Of a stretch of DNA of 64,000 nucleotides, positions 1 through 9,423 are shown one piece after another (the first letter of the stretch is position 1; the number at the start of each line of letters is the position of its first letter). Below the pieces are notes generated by a model. The model was not told where the DNA came from. It was given only the letters and a program-made list of their open reading frames with translations, and searched no databases. The position numbers and the translations under genes were made by a program. The stretch spans positions 290,317-354,316 of the forward strand of contig CAJQUW010017018.1 in assembly GCA_907163375.1 (NCBI GenBank). The letters run 5' to 3'. This stretch comes from Prostheceraeus crozeri. Lineage: Eukaryota > Platyhelminthes > Polycladida > Euryleptidae.

Positions 1-805
1 TCACATTATAAATGGACATGTAATCTCATCAAAATTATCTTATAATGTTGATCATGGCGTTCATAGGCGTTCGTGTACCTCAAATGCCTAGGGTTCTAAA
101 AAAATTTAAACGATTGTGTTTCTTGTTATAATTCTTGACTTTCCTTTTTAGTGCCACCTATTTAACTCGTAGAGAGATGATTAGTTAAGTTGAGGACCCT
201 ACACACTATAGTTCAAATTTTACATTTCTTAATCCAATGAAGTTAATAAACAAGATTGCAGTAGGCCTAAATATTTTAGTCATGCATTTATTATGCTAGA
301 TACTACATGTGTGAAAATTATCCCACAAAAATCGTCAAACTAATATTTTGTTGCTTTTGATGGCAATCGATTCAAATTTCATTAACTTCCGCTAATTATT
401 AAGTAGAAAGTTGTATATTTGATGTACGAGGAATGACATTCATTGAAAAGCAAATGCAAATGGAGTAAGCATGCGTAGCGCGTGAATAGAAAATTGCGCA
501 AGTACAAGATTATCATTCAAGCTTACAATACATATTGATGAACTGATATATTTGAGTGGCGTTGCATGTACGACTACGTTGTAATAACAATCACTAGTGA
601 CATCATGCAAGTATTCCTATTTTTATTGATAACAAAATAAAATATCAAACGAAACTTTTTATTGATACGAAGTGTGAAAAAATATCTCCTCACAGAGCTC
701 TGCCGTAATAAGTCTGTGTAAAAAGGATAAGTCTATATCAATGACCGTCGTATGAATTATCGTATTTCAGATTATCATGCATCGAATGAGCAATGTTAAT
801 GAGCA

Positions 806-1490
806 ATTCTAATCTCTACCAGAGGATATTTTCTACGACAGACCAACAAAATCAAACGAAACAAACAAAACGAAGGTCAGTTGGCATTGCAAGAAAATTT
901 TCAGGATGAATAAAACCTCTGAATACCTGACTTCTTCAGTACCTGTATCTCTGAAATCAAGGTCACGCATCATTGGGTATCGTCAGACATAGCGACAGAG
1001 AATCGAACAGACACAATTGTACTCAAACAACTTCTCTCCACCAACTCAGTAGACTCATTTCAGATTATCATGCATCGAATGAGCAATGAGATGCATGGAA
1101 CATGCATGATGCGAAAGTATATTGAACGGCTAAATACTTTAGATGTGAAGCATTTATATTATCATGATATTTTGATCAATTACGCATTTTGAAAATATTT
1201 AGGCTCTGATAAATCTTTACCAGAGATTTACCATTCTAATCTCTACCAGAGGATATTTTCTACGACAGACCAACAAAATCAGACGAAACAAACAAAACGA
1301 AGGTCAGTTGGCATTGCAAGAAAATTTTCAGGATGAATAAAACCTCTGAATACCTGACTTCTTCAATACCTGTATCTCTGAAATCAAGGTCACGCGTCAT
1401 TGGGTATCGTCAGACATAGCGACAGAGAATCGAACAGACACAATTGTACTCAAACAACTACTCTCCACCAACCAGCATCTCTCAGTAGAC
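806..1490 (+). repeat. Direct duplication, two copies of about 250 bp
   Basis: Positions 806-1054 and 1233-1490 are near-identical, differing by a few substitutions and a small indel near the 3' end. A further short stretch (768-795) recurs at 1061-1088 between the copies, so the arrangement is a nested, imperfect tandem duplication. Its high identity suggests a recent event. No coding potential is evident. Confidence 0.85.
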
Positions 1491-2512
1491 AACAGCAATT
1501 GTTTTTGAGTCTTTAATTTGTGTGAATTCCGCGCCTTTCGAAACTGTATGAGGCGTGTGAAAGTTAATAGTGCTTCCAGAAAATAGTGGGCCAGAGTGAA
1601 TACTATCCATTGAGAGAGGCCACAAAACCAGGTATTGGCTAAATTCAAATTTCTATTAGGCAAGGCCTTTCAACCGGCCCAGCCGGTCATCGTCAGGCAA
1701 CTTGCCTTCATTAGTGCCTTCAGGTAGAGCTGTATGATGATATTGTTGCTGAACAAATTGTTAACAAAAAATCAATAAACGCTAATTGAAATTTTATTTG
1801 TCAGCCGGCTTGCATGAAGCCGGAAATGATTTTGCATTACAAATAGAAAGTTGATCATTCCTGGTGTACTCAGACATGACCATTGGAATTCTCAAGAATA
1901 ACAAAGCCATTTTTTGATGCCATATTTCAATTTTTCGTCACGATCTGTACGAAATGTACAGTATCCGAATGCTTTAGACATTGTTTAGAAATCGAAGTTC
2001 GGTCAAATATTGCTTTCTTATTGATGAGAAAGATTGAAGAGCGTACGTGGAAAAGTGATGAGGTGGGCTAATGAATGCAAAAAAAATACTTACGTATTAT
2101 AAAGGAAATCATGTTCCATATTCTTACTTTCCTACTGTTTTACCAAGGGTATAAATATACAAAAACTTATTCTGTAGATGACTTTTTTCTTCCAATTAAT
2201 AAATGGGCAAATCAGATTAAAGATAATTAATTGTCTGCACAAAAAAGTCGCATTCTATTTTTCAAGACTTTGAATCGGTTATCGTAAGTGGTAGCATAAT
2301 TGCTTGTTGAAATCTGCTGTTTCACACTTAATGAAAATAGTTATATCGAGCCTCGACCTCAATATGACACATTCTCACACTATATTCAAAAGTTACTTAC
2401 TTGTATTCAAAATAGGAAATATCTTATAGGAAGCAAGATTAATTACACTATAATGACAAATCTTGGCAATACAAATTATTCATGACAATTTTCTTGTGAA
2501 AGAAGTAAGAGC

Positions 2513-2951
2513 GAAAATTTTCCCAACGTTTCGTTCATATTCTATTGAGCATTCTCAATGGTACAGATAACAATCAGCTACTGAATTATACATGCACACA
2601 TTATGAACTGATTACAAACTGATTACATGTACTGATCATGAACTGATCATGAACTGATCATGAACTGATTACTGATTACTAGGCTGAAGGGGTTAAAGTA
2701 AGTCTTACATTTGCAAAGCTAACTTATATATCCTACCAGCCAAACATCTTTTGCATGGCAATTTGATCTATCGTTTGTTTAATTTCATTGTTGTTAATAT
2801 AAAAAAAAACAAGACATCTAGTAAATTGTGCTACACAGACTTAGGAAAAGAAAATTGTAGTAGTTGCATTACATTACTAGTAGTCGATTTCCATCTGTAC
2901 CCTTGAGAATGCTCAATAGAATATGAGCGAAACGTTGGGAAAATTTTCGAT
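2513..2951. repeat. Inverted-repeat pair with arms of about 50 bp
   Basis: The stretch at 2513-2566 reappears as its reverse complement at 2897-2951, about 330 bp away. The shared core includes CGAAACGTTGGGAAAATT. Words of this kind (GAGCGAAACGTT) are common at the ends of Penelope-like elements, so this may be two facing terminal fragments or a small foldback element. No transposase or reverse transcriptase lies between the arms. Confidence 0.7.
2602..2678 (+). repeat. Short tandem array of ACTGATCATGA-type units
   Basis: The stretch is made of repeated ACTGATTAC and ACTGATCATGA words. It lies inside the inverted-repeat pair that surrounds it. It is a simple minisatellite and I see no function for it. 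Confidence 0.8.
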
Positions 2952-4857
2952 ATTGTCAGTGACCATCACATGATCCAGTCAAGAAATACCTAAATTGATC
3001 ACCCTGAAAACGTTGAGTCTAGATGAAGCTATTGCATAATAAAGTGTAAATGAAAACTGATTTTGAACAAACATTTGTAGAGCACGTTTTTGTTCCTAGA
3101 ACACACTTGTACTAAAATGCTGTTGAACGCGAATTATCGTGGAAATCAACAAGAAAAATTTTCTCAGTGTACGCTTACACTTCATGATCTGAACAGGCCG
3201 CTTTACATTTAAGGATAACTGTTTAGATAAATAATAATCATTATGAGAAATGGTAACGATCGCTACTGTCGATGCCTCACATTCTCTTGTACTCTGGTGC
3301 ATGTTGCAAGAAACTCATGAAAAACAAACTTATATGTAAATGATGTGAGAGCACTTTTTGTGTAAAACAACAGAATTGTGATCAAATTGTCGTCAAATAC
3401 GAATATTGATTGACAGGAAACCTCCGTGCAAGCACAAACTACTTGTTCTGCTATTTGTCAATTTCATTGATTAATTCAAATTTGGGATGGGTTGTGGGCT
3501 TCCTCCCAGGTTTTAGCCCACCAAATGCGTTGGGCATACCCAAACACAAGGGCTAGGCGTACAATGGCACCTACCCATTTAGTTGAAGTGCAACAGCAAA
3601 TATTTAGCTCCCAAATTGACATCATCGTCTGCTCCGAAATGTACCGAAAAGGCGGAGAAATAACCAAGTTAATGGAAGGATTAGTAAAATCGAGATTCGT
3701 TTCAAGGAATTGGCATTTGTTCCTATTAAGCCGAAAGCACTTTCCAGGCGAAGATTGCTTTTTGCACTGAACATTTTTTATTTGGTGCATGAGTGCACTT
3801 TCGAACTTTGTATACTACATGCTGTACGTCTCCCCTTTCATGAGAATTAGCCTTCTGTAGTCAATGAGCACGCATGTGGTGCGTGACAAGAACATTGTTT
3901 TTGAATAACGCTAATAACGCTTAATATAGAAACCCTACTTATCTCGTTGTTCACAAACTTTTCAGCAAAATATTATCCGAATTAATTGTAATGAAATGAC
4001 CAAGTCGCAAAATAGTCTTCATTTCATGACTTGTATTTACCAAGCTCTGTCATTGGCATCAACAAATTATGGATATAGAACAAGCGCTGATGACAACATA
4101 AATTCAGTATTTTCGGCATATCTTTCTCACAATCGATGTCAAGGTCAAAATCAATGTTTCGATGAATGTTCGAAGTCGACACTTATGTACGCCACTATTA
4201 CAGAAGTACTGAAGGGCTGAGGATAAGTCATCAACCCATATGGTAAATTTAGATTATATATATAGGCCTACAAAAAACATTTGTATATACAGATAAAATT
4301 TGTGCAATGCTTGACTTTCATGATGCAAATAAAAATAAGCATTGATTTGCAAGAACTGTAAACTGATCAGCGTGCCGCATTTTCTCAAATAAAGTCACAC
4401 CTCAACAATGAAAACAATAATGAAACGTACAATCATGTCCGGAAACTTGAGTAAATGATCACACCACTTCTTGCTCACTGCTGTGAAAGCAATATCAATG
4501 TATCTTGCTTAACTTGTATAAAATCTTGCTATTATCAGCATACATCGGCATAGTTTCTACATAGACTATCAACACTTATTATCATTTAGACCTGACTTCA
4601 TTACTGGTGTATGATGATACTTTAGATTATCACATTATGACTGAAAAAATTTAACAAGAAAGACAACCAACTCTTTTAGAATTAATTAATGCTTGACTTT
4701 TTACTGTTTATAATTTTCATGTTCCACTAATTCTGAGCGAAACTGTTCAGCAATTTTTTTATCCAAGTTCCTGCCATGTCGTTCTATTTTCACAAATCTT
4801 GGCAATAATTCATTTTGTTTGAAAATGCTGATGCAGTTGATGTCATGATTAAATTTT

Positions 4858-4863
4858 ATGCAT
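4858..4863 (+). repeat. Left target-site duplication of Polinton P1
   Basis: ATGCAT precedes the AG that opens the element, and AGGCAT follows the CT that closes it. They match at five of six bases. Six-base duplications next to AG...CT ends are characteristic of Polintons, so this pair fixes the element's borders. Confidence 0.75.
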
Positions 4864-5364
4864 AGTAGTTATAGGTATGAGATCCGGCGCAACGCTTAGC
4901 TCAGCACCGGATCACACTCCCAAATAGATACGAATGGAACTATAAACAAAAAAATAGGAACGCTCCTGAAATGTATAAAAATACAAATGAGGAAAGTATC
5001 CTAAATTTATAAAGAAATACAAAATGATGAAAATATAAAAATACAACATGAGGAAAAATGAATATGAACAAAAAATATTCATTTAAATATGGAAGATGAA
5101 AAAACAAAAGAACCATCAGCCCTTTTATATCCGATATTGGAACAAATGGATAAAGCAAAGTGTGCAGATAGAGTCAGATACATGAAAGATAAAGAATCCC
5201 AATTATTACTTAGACTAGATCATTATGATAAATTAAGAAAGAGATGGACGAGAGTTAAGAATGTGACACAAGGCGTTGGAGTATTGTTAACATTTTCTTT
5301 AGGTGCTCTGACTATTGTCATTTCTTCTGGCATTCTCACAATTCCTGTTGTTGCTACTGCCTTG
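4864..5364 (+). repeat. Left terminal inverted repeat of P1
   Basis: This arm matches the reverse complement of 20634-21128 with scattered differences and small indels in short subrepeats. It opens with AGTAGTTATAGG and contains an internal near-palindrome (GATCCGGCGC ... CACCGGATC) near 4883-4912. The repeat runs into the first 92 codons of the small membrane protein whose full copy lies in the right arm, so the left arm carries only a partial duplicate of that gene starting at 5089. Confidence 0.93.
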
Positions 5365-5377
5365 CACTCAGATGATT

Positions 5378-5630
5378 ACTCAATTGTGGGGAACAGCTGC
5401 TTCTTGTATTTATGAAACGCAGCATTTCAGAACAAAGAGCTGTGAGTCTGAGATGAGCATTTGGAAGACACCCAATTGTAGGGAACAGTCGCTTGTCATA
5501 TTCATGAAACAATGCATTTCAGAACAAAGAACTGTGACCCGGAGATGAGCATTTGGGAGACGCTCAATCATGAAACAATGCATTGCAGAACAAAGAGCAG
5601 CTATCCGCACTTGAGCGCTTGGGAGACGTG
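5378..5630 (+). repeat. Three tandem units of about 85-90 bp
   Basis: Three imperfect units share the words CAGAACAAAGA and GAGCATTTGGGAGAC. They begin directly inside the inner edge of the left terminal repeat and end just before an open frame of unknown function. Short open frames across them are by-products of the repetition. Confidence 0.8.
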
Positions 5631-5678
5631 AAATATATATATATATTGCCGTATGTAAGCAGTAAGACTTCATTTGCA

Positions 5679-6374
5679 ATGTCTTCCGTCAGCAAAATAG
5701 AGAGAAAATTTTGTTGCTTCGTGGATCAAGTTGTGCCTCTTATTTCACCAGACCATCTTGATTTCTTCAAAACGATATCAGCAAATTTTATTAATGAATC
5801 GCTAAGAAAGAAACAGAAGACGATTGGAAACGAAAAAGATAAAAAGAGAGAAGTGTTTGAAATAATCCAAGATTCATTCAAGGAAGTTGACAGCAGCAAT
5901 TTACCTGTATTTCTCGAGAAAAAGGATATTATAAGTACATCATCGTGCATCTCTTTATTGAATAAACTCATTGGTTTTGAGAAAATTACACATCGGAATC
6001 TTCTACGCTGCTATGTTTTACAAGGTGAAGTTATTCAACGGCTGAAGTTATTGTCCAATATGAATTATACAAAATTCGTGAAAGAAATGAATGAAACCCA
6101 CAAAATAAAATTTCCACGCTCATATGTGACATTACTAATCAAATTGTTCAAATTATCAAAGAACTATCCAAACTTAGCCAATTCTTCTCTATCAATTCAC
6201 TTTGTGATAAAGAATTTTGCTCATCTTGAAGATTTTATTGATCATGAGAAAGAAGAAGAAGAAAAGCGAAGATTAGCAGAATCCATATTTGATTCACCCA
6301 ATGTGCAACAAACTGAGCAACAACCTGTGCAACATACTGGTCCCGAGCAGGAATTAGAAGACTTGCAAACGTGA
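5679..6374 (+). CDS. Polinton P1 protein of unknown function, 231 aa
   Basis: I do not recognise this protein. An uninterrupted frame opens upstream at 5583, but the first 32 residues come from the neighbouring tandem repeat, so the methionine at 5679 (MSSVSKIE) is the more likely start. The protein looks mostly helical and is rich in lysine, with a short acidic, glutamate/lysine-rich stretch near residue 190 and a glutamine/proline-rich tail that includes QQTEQQPVQ. No membrane segment is evident. It lies between the left terminal repeat and the protease gene, both on the same strand. I see no counterpart in the second Polinton of this window, so it may be an accessory gene, for example one acting on the host. 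That is inference. Confidence 0.55.
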   Translation: MSSVSKIERKFCCFVDQVVPLISPDHLDFFKTISANFINESLRKKQKTIGNEKDKKREVFEIIQDSFKEVDSSNLPVFLEKKDIISTSSCISLLNKLIGFEKITHRNLLRCYVLQGEVIQRLKLLSNMNYTKFVKEMNETHKIKFPRSYVTLLIKLFKLSKNYPNLANSSLSIHFVIKNFAHLEDFIDHEKEEEEKRRLAESIFDSPNVQQTEQQPVQHTGPEQELEDLQT

Positions 6375-6482
6375 AATTCTACTTCATAAGTAATAAGACG
6401 TAGCATTTATTGCTACTTATTTGAGTGTGGAGACTGAAAAGTGACAACACTGTTGACAATTGGCATTTTTGTTTCATTTAAA

Positions 6483-6899
6483 ATGACTGACCTGACCGAG
6501 TTCTTAAAATTATATGGAACGCAAACAACTACGAATTTTGATCTAAAGAAAATTGCTAATCAATTGGGAATAAAGAATTTTCACATATTGATGAGGGATG
6601 AATTACTATTGATAAAAGATGTACCTGAAGTGAATTTTGTAACAAATCTCCATACGTCACATCAAAAAAGAGTACATTGGTCAGCAGCTATGTCTAATAA
6701 AAATGGTGACAATTACTATTTCGACTCATACGGACTTCCACCTACAAATGAAGTCAAAGAATTACTTGGAAATGGAATTTATAATACATTTCAAATTCAA
6801 AAACCAGGAACAACTTACTGTGGACAATTATGTCTTTGTGTTTTATTGAAATTACAGGAAGGAGATATTATGTTAGAATTGAATAAGGGAATTCAATAA
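6483..6899 (+). CDS. Adenovirus-type maturation cysteine protease (PRO)
   Basis: The protein resembles the C5 (adenain) family that trims capsid precursors in adenoviruses and Polintons. The expected catalytic landmarks appear in order: the histidine in VHWSA, the aspartate in YYFDSYGLPP, the glutamine in FQIQKPG and the cysteine in TYCGQLC. An open frame begins at 6441, but the start at 6483 (MTDLTEF) follows a TTTAAAATG context like that of other genes of the element, giving 138 residues, short for the family. It faces the convergent integrase gene with a gap of about 35 bp. A related copy lies near 59895-60378 in the second Polinton. The assignment is strong; activity is not implied. Confidence 0.9.
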   Translation: MTDLTEFLKLYGTQTTTNFDLKKIANQLGIKNFHILMRDELLLIKDVPEVNFVTNLHTSHQKRVHWSAAMSNKNGDNYYFDSYGLPPTNEVKELLGNGIYNTFQIQKPGTTYCGQLCLCVLLKLQEGDIMLELNKGIQ

Positions 6900-6934
6900 A
6901 GGAATTTAACTCTCGAAACGTTAGTTCCAAAAAA

Positions 6935-7624
6935 TTAAAAATCACTTATTTGTAATTCGTTTTGATAAAATCTGCCAGTGATTTCCTGATCATCTAAAAC
7001 TTTGATTTCGTAAGCAATCGTATAAGTTTGATTTATTTTACAAACTTCAAATATCTCTTTAGTCCAATAGCCAACAAAGCCTTTTTCAAATTTATTCTTA
7101 TACTTAAATATTCGTGCCCTATCTCCAATTTTAAATTTCGGCTTACGTTTCTGTAAATTCGGATTACTCTCATTCGAATAATTATTTTCGAATATTTTCT
7201 TTCGTATCAAATCAGGATCGTCAGAAGCATTCTTTGGGGTTTCTTCAATACCTGAATGAACTTTATTATTGTACTGATCTACAGTTCCTGGTAATATTTT
7301 TAACCATTTCTGATTACCTTGTTCTGTAAATTTCTTGAAGATCTTACCTTTTAATGATCTATTAAATCGCTCTATTACTACAGCCTTTCCAGCATTTTCT
7401 GTGGAATAAACAGTTTCAAATAGTGGCTGAACATTTCTGTTATAAAACTCCGATCCTTTATCAACAAACAATTTCTTTGGCTTTCTATAACTTTCTTTAA
7501 AGATTTCTTGAAACGCATATTTAACTGACAGACCACTTTTGTATTTTAAAGGCTTTGCCCAAGCGTATCGTGTATATAAATCTATAACGGTCAATGCGTG
7601 CTTAAACCCACTTTCATTCGGCAT
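6935..7624 (-). CDS. Retroviral-type integrase of P1
   Basis: This 229-residue frame has the DDE integrase core that Polintons use to insert into chromosomes. Visible landmarks are the first aspartate in TVIDLYTRYAWA, the second in FVDKGSEFYN and the glutamate in VIERFNRSLKG. After the core, a basic segment (NLQKRKPKFKIGDRARIF) and a small beta-rich domain follow, resembling the chromo/SH3-like end of Polinton and gypsy integrases. It runs on the minus strand directly after the phospholipase A2-like gene, and the same order and direction are seen in the second element. The zinc-binding N-terminal region expected for the family is not within this frame. Identification is secure. Confidence 0.93.
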   Translation of the reverse strand: MPNESGFKHALTVIDLYTRYAWAKPLKYKSGLSVKYAFQEIFKESYRKPKKLFVDKGSEFYNRNVQPLFETVYSTENAGKAVVIERFNRSLKGKIFKKFTEQGNQKWLKILPGTVDQYNNKVHSGIEETPKNASDDPDLIRKKIFENNYSNESNPNLQKRKPKFKIGDRARIFKYKNKFEKGFVGYWTKEIFEVCKINQTYTIAYEIKVLDDQEITGRFYQNELQISDF

Positions 7625-7642
7625 ATTTATTAGATCATCACT

Positions 7643-8227
7643 TTAAATATCATCTTTATTAAATACTTTCACTTTTAATAGATATTTAGGCTTTCTATAT
7701 TCCCTATGAATTTCAGACGCGTAGCGGCCTGGGTCATTCGACATTTCAGAGGCATAAGTTTCATCTATCCCCTGACCAAAAAGCATTTTAGCTTGTAATG
7801 CTTTCTTAACAAACATTCTTTCAATTTTTTCTCTAAAGGTAGGATTTTCAATATTATCTAATTCTTGTATCATTTTCTTATCAGCTACATGTCTAGAAGC
7901 TATATCATCATATTCTCTGTATGCTAGATCGTGTCTATAAGCTGCTGCATCTACTCTATTTATTGGTTTACTATTTTCTCTAGGTGTATTATCATCGTTT
8001 AATCTTAAATCTAATCTTGTGCCGGGGCCAGTAAAATTATGTCCAGGTAGATGTTTCTCTTTCGAATATTTACTCCAAATAAAACCAGGAAAGTTTTCTA
8101 ATGTTTTTTGTATGTCACCTCCAGTGTGCTGACAATTTGAGGTTCTATGTACTTTTAAGAGATAATCCATTAGATCTAGATTTGAAATTCTTAAGTTATT
8201 CAAATTCAAGGAATCCACTTTACTCAT
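7643..8227 (-). CDS. Parvovirus-type phospholipase A2-like protein
   Basis: The middle of this 194-residue protein carries the pattern of the phospholipase A2 domain of parvovirus VP1 and related proteins: a glycine-rich loop (LPGHNFTGPGTRLD) that would bind calcium, followed by the His-Asp pair in YRHDLAYREYD. In parvoviruses this domain lets the virion leave the endosome by attacking membrane lipids; the same entry role is inferred here. The N-terminus has HTGGDIQKTLENFPG, also conserved in the second element. The C-terminal part is basic and leads towards the integrase gene 18 bp downstream. The gene starts with ATG at 8227 and lies 16 bp from the next gene upstream on the same strand. Confidence 0.75.
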   Translation of the reverse strand: MSKVDSLNLNNLRISNLDLMDYLLKVHRTSNCQHTGGDIQKTLENFPGFIWSKYSKEKHLPGHNFTGPGTRLDLRLNDDNTPRENSKPINRVDAAAYRHDLAYREYDDIASRHVADKKMIQELDNIENPTFREKIERMFVKKALQAKMLFGQGIDETYASEMSNDPGRYASEIHREYRKPKYLLKVKVFNKDDI

Positions 8228-8243
8228 TTTTAAAGATTAAATA

Positions 8244-8714
8244 TTAAAGTACCATACTAGGATTTAGATATATGCCAGATCCATCTTTAGTTTCTTTTAT
8301 TTCAATTAAATCATCAATATTATGTAGTACATTTTTAAGAACTCGTTTCCCTTCATTAGCTAAATTTAACTTACTAATAAAATTATCTACTATTCCCTCA
8401 CCCCTTGCCGCTTTCTCTAACTCTCGATTATGTCGTTTTTGTTCTTCTAATGCTGCCTTCTCTGATTTATTTTTATTTACTGCCTGGACAATGCCAGCTG
8501 TCCCACCTGCAACACTTCCTGCTGCTGCTATACCTCCTATTATTAGAGGAATTAATGGTAGAATTCCACCATTCTTTTCTTCCTGTAATTTAATATTCTC
8601 TATCATTGGTTTACTTATGTAATACTTCTTTTTGTTAACCGTAATAGTTTTAGGTGTATTTTTGTCAATGATGTTACGTAGTTTTAATTCAACCGTTTTA
8701 TTATTCACTTGCAC
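8244..8714 (-). CDS. Small protein with glycine-rich hydrophobic segment
   Basis: About 156 residues. A basic N-terminal region with KKKYYISKPM is followed by GGILPLIPLIIGGIAAAGS, a glycine/alanine-rich hydrophobic segment, and then a charged helix (KNKSEKAALEEQKRH). Small proteins with this build are frequent next to capsid genes in Polintons and adintovirus-like elements, where they have been compared with adenovirus core or membrane-active peptides; I use that only as a likeness. The second element has a close relative at 57998-58484. It precedes the phospholipase A2-like gene on the same strand, so a role in the particle or in entry is plausible but unproven. Confidence 0.65.
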   Translation of the reverse strand: MQVNNKTVELKLRNIIDKNTPKTITVNKKKYYISKPMIENIKLQEEKNGGILPLIPLIIGGIAAAGSVAGGTAGIVQAVNKNKSEKAALEEQKRHNRELEKAARGEGIVDNFISKLNLANEGKRVLKNVLHNIDDLIEIKETKDGSGIYLNPSMVL

Positions 8715-8750
8715 TATTTTTTAATAAAAAATTTATAGTGTTGGGTTTTT

Positions 8751-8870
8751 CTAACCAATAGAACCTTGTTTAGAGGCTTTAGCCGATCGGACCAAAGGTC
8801 CTCAGGTTATTAACCAAAACAACCTTGTTCAGAGGCTTTAGCCGATCGGACCAAAGTTCCTCAGGTTACT
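8751..8870 (+). repeat. Left inverted repeat bounding the capsid cassette
   Basis: Two tandem units of about 58 bp share GAGGCTTTAGCCGATCGGACC and CTCAGGTTA. The reverse complement of one unit lies at 10758-10838, beyond the capsid gene. The pair therefore brackets the two-gene block that is inverted relative to the second Polinton. Confidence 0.85.
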
Positions 8871-8923
8871 AACCAATCATAAACGTAAATATTTTTCCCA
8901 AAAGTCAAATTTAGTCCTAAAAA

Positions 8924-9391
8924 ATGCCTATAATTTATAAACACAATCTTAAACATTTTACTTCAAATCAAAAAATTGCGAGCGAATCATCTATGAAACC
9001 TGTGTACCATTATGACAGTGTAGAAACAATTCAAAAAGAAGGGGCTGGCATCTTTTCTGGTATTGGAAGTATCGTTAACTTGATTAAAAATAATAAAGAT
9101 TTGATTTCATCTGCTGCTAAAGGAGCAGCTGCTATAGGTAGTACAGCTAGTGCAAAATCGAATGCTGTTAAGTCACAAAACGAATTAAAACAGCTAGAAG
9201 CTATTTGTAAACTTAGGAATGATGCTAAAGAACTAAAAAAAGATAAAAAGCTCTCAGGGGAAACAAAAAACAAAATTGTACAATTAGCGAAGATGGAAAG
9301 TAAACATGATGAAAAAACAATTAAAGAAATGAGAGGAAATGGGATGCAGTCCCAAAACACTAACGTGGGAAATGGTTTAGCAAAATTCTAG
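8924..9391 (+). CDS. Small virion-type protein with amphipathic helix
   Basis: This 155-residue protein opens with MPIIYKHNLKHF and contains a glycine/isoleucine-rich amphipathic stretch (GIFSGIGSIVNLIKNNKD) followed by an alanine/glycine-rich helix and a lysine-rich coiled region. The layout is reminiscent of adenovirus protein VI, whose amphipathic helix disrupts endosomal membranes, but I cannot show homology. It lies 32 bp upstream of the major capsid gene on the same strand. Its counterpart at 56011-56441 in the second element keeps the same neighbour, supporting a structural or entry role. The start is preceded by CCTAAAAAATG, matching other genes of the element. Confidence 0.65.
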   Translation: MPIIYKHNLKHFTSNQKIASESSMKPVYHYDSVETIQKEGAGIFSGIGSIVNLIKNNKDLISSAAKGAAAIGSTASAKSNAVKSQNELKQLEAICKLRNDAKELKKDKKLSGETKNKIVQLAKMESKHDEKTIKEMRGNGMQSQNTNVGNGLAKF

Positions 9392-9423
9392 AACCAAACT
9401 GATTTTTTCTAATAAAAAATATA

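Larger units (their letters stand above)
1..4863. other. AT-rich flanking DNA without a recognisable gene
   Basis: I see no open reading frame with a recognisable domain here on either strand. The stretch holds a direct duplication near 806-1490, an inverted-repeat pair at 2513-2951 and a short tandem array at 2602-2678. Overlapping short frames on both strands near 3476-3790 have no family features. It is best read as intergenic or intronic DNA of the host next to the Polinton insertion. Confidence 0.6.

Noticed and set aside
1397-1663. 88-residue minus-strand open frame
   Set aside because: It lies over the duplicated repeat copy and unique AT-rich DNA, shows no family features, and its start region is repeat sequence.
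3476-3790. Overlapping open frames on both strands of about 100 residues
   Set aside because: Neither resembles a known domain, they shadow each other, and there is no supporting splice or promoter signal. A short host exon cannot be excluded.
6935-7624. Integrase as part of an LTR retrotransposon
   Set aside because: No reverse transcriptase, protease of aspartic type or LTR lies next to it; the neighbours are Polinton genes and the terminal repeats are inverted.
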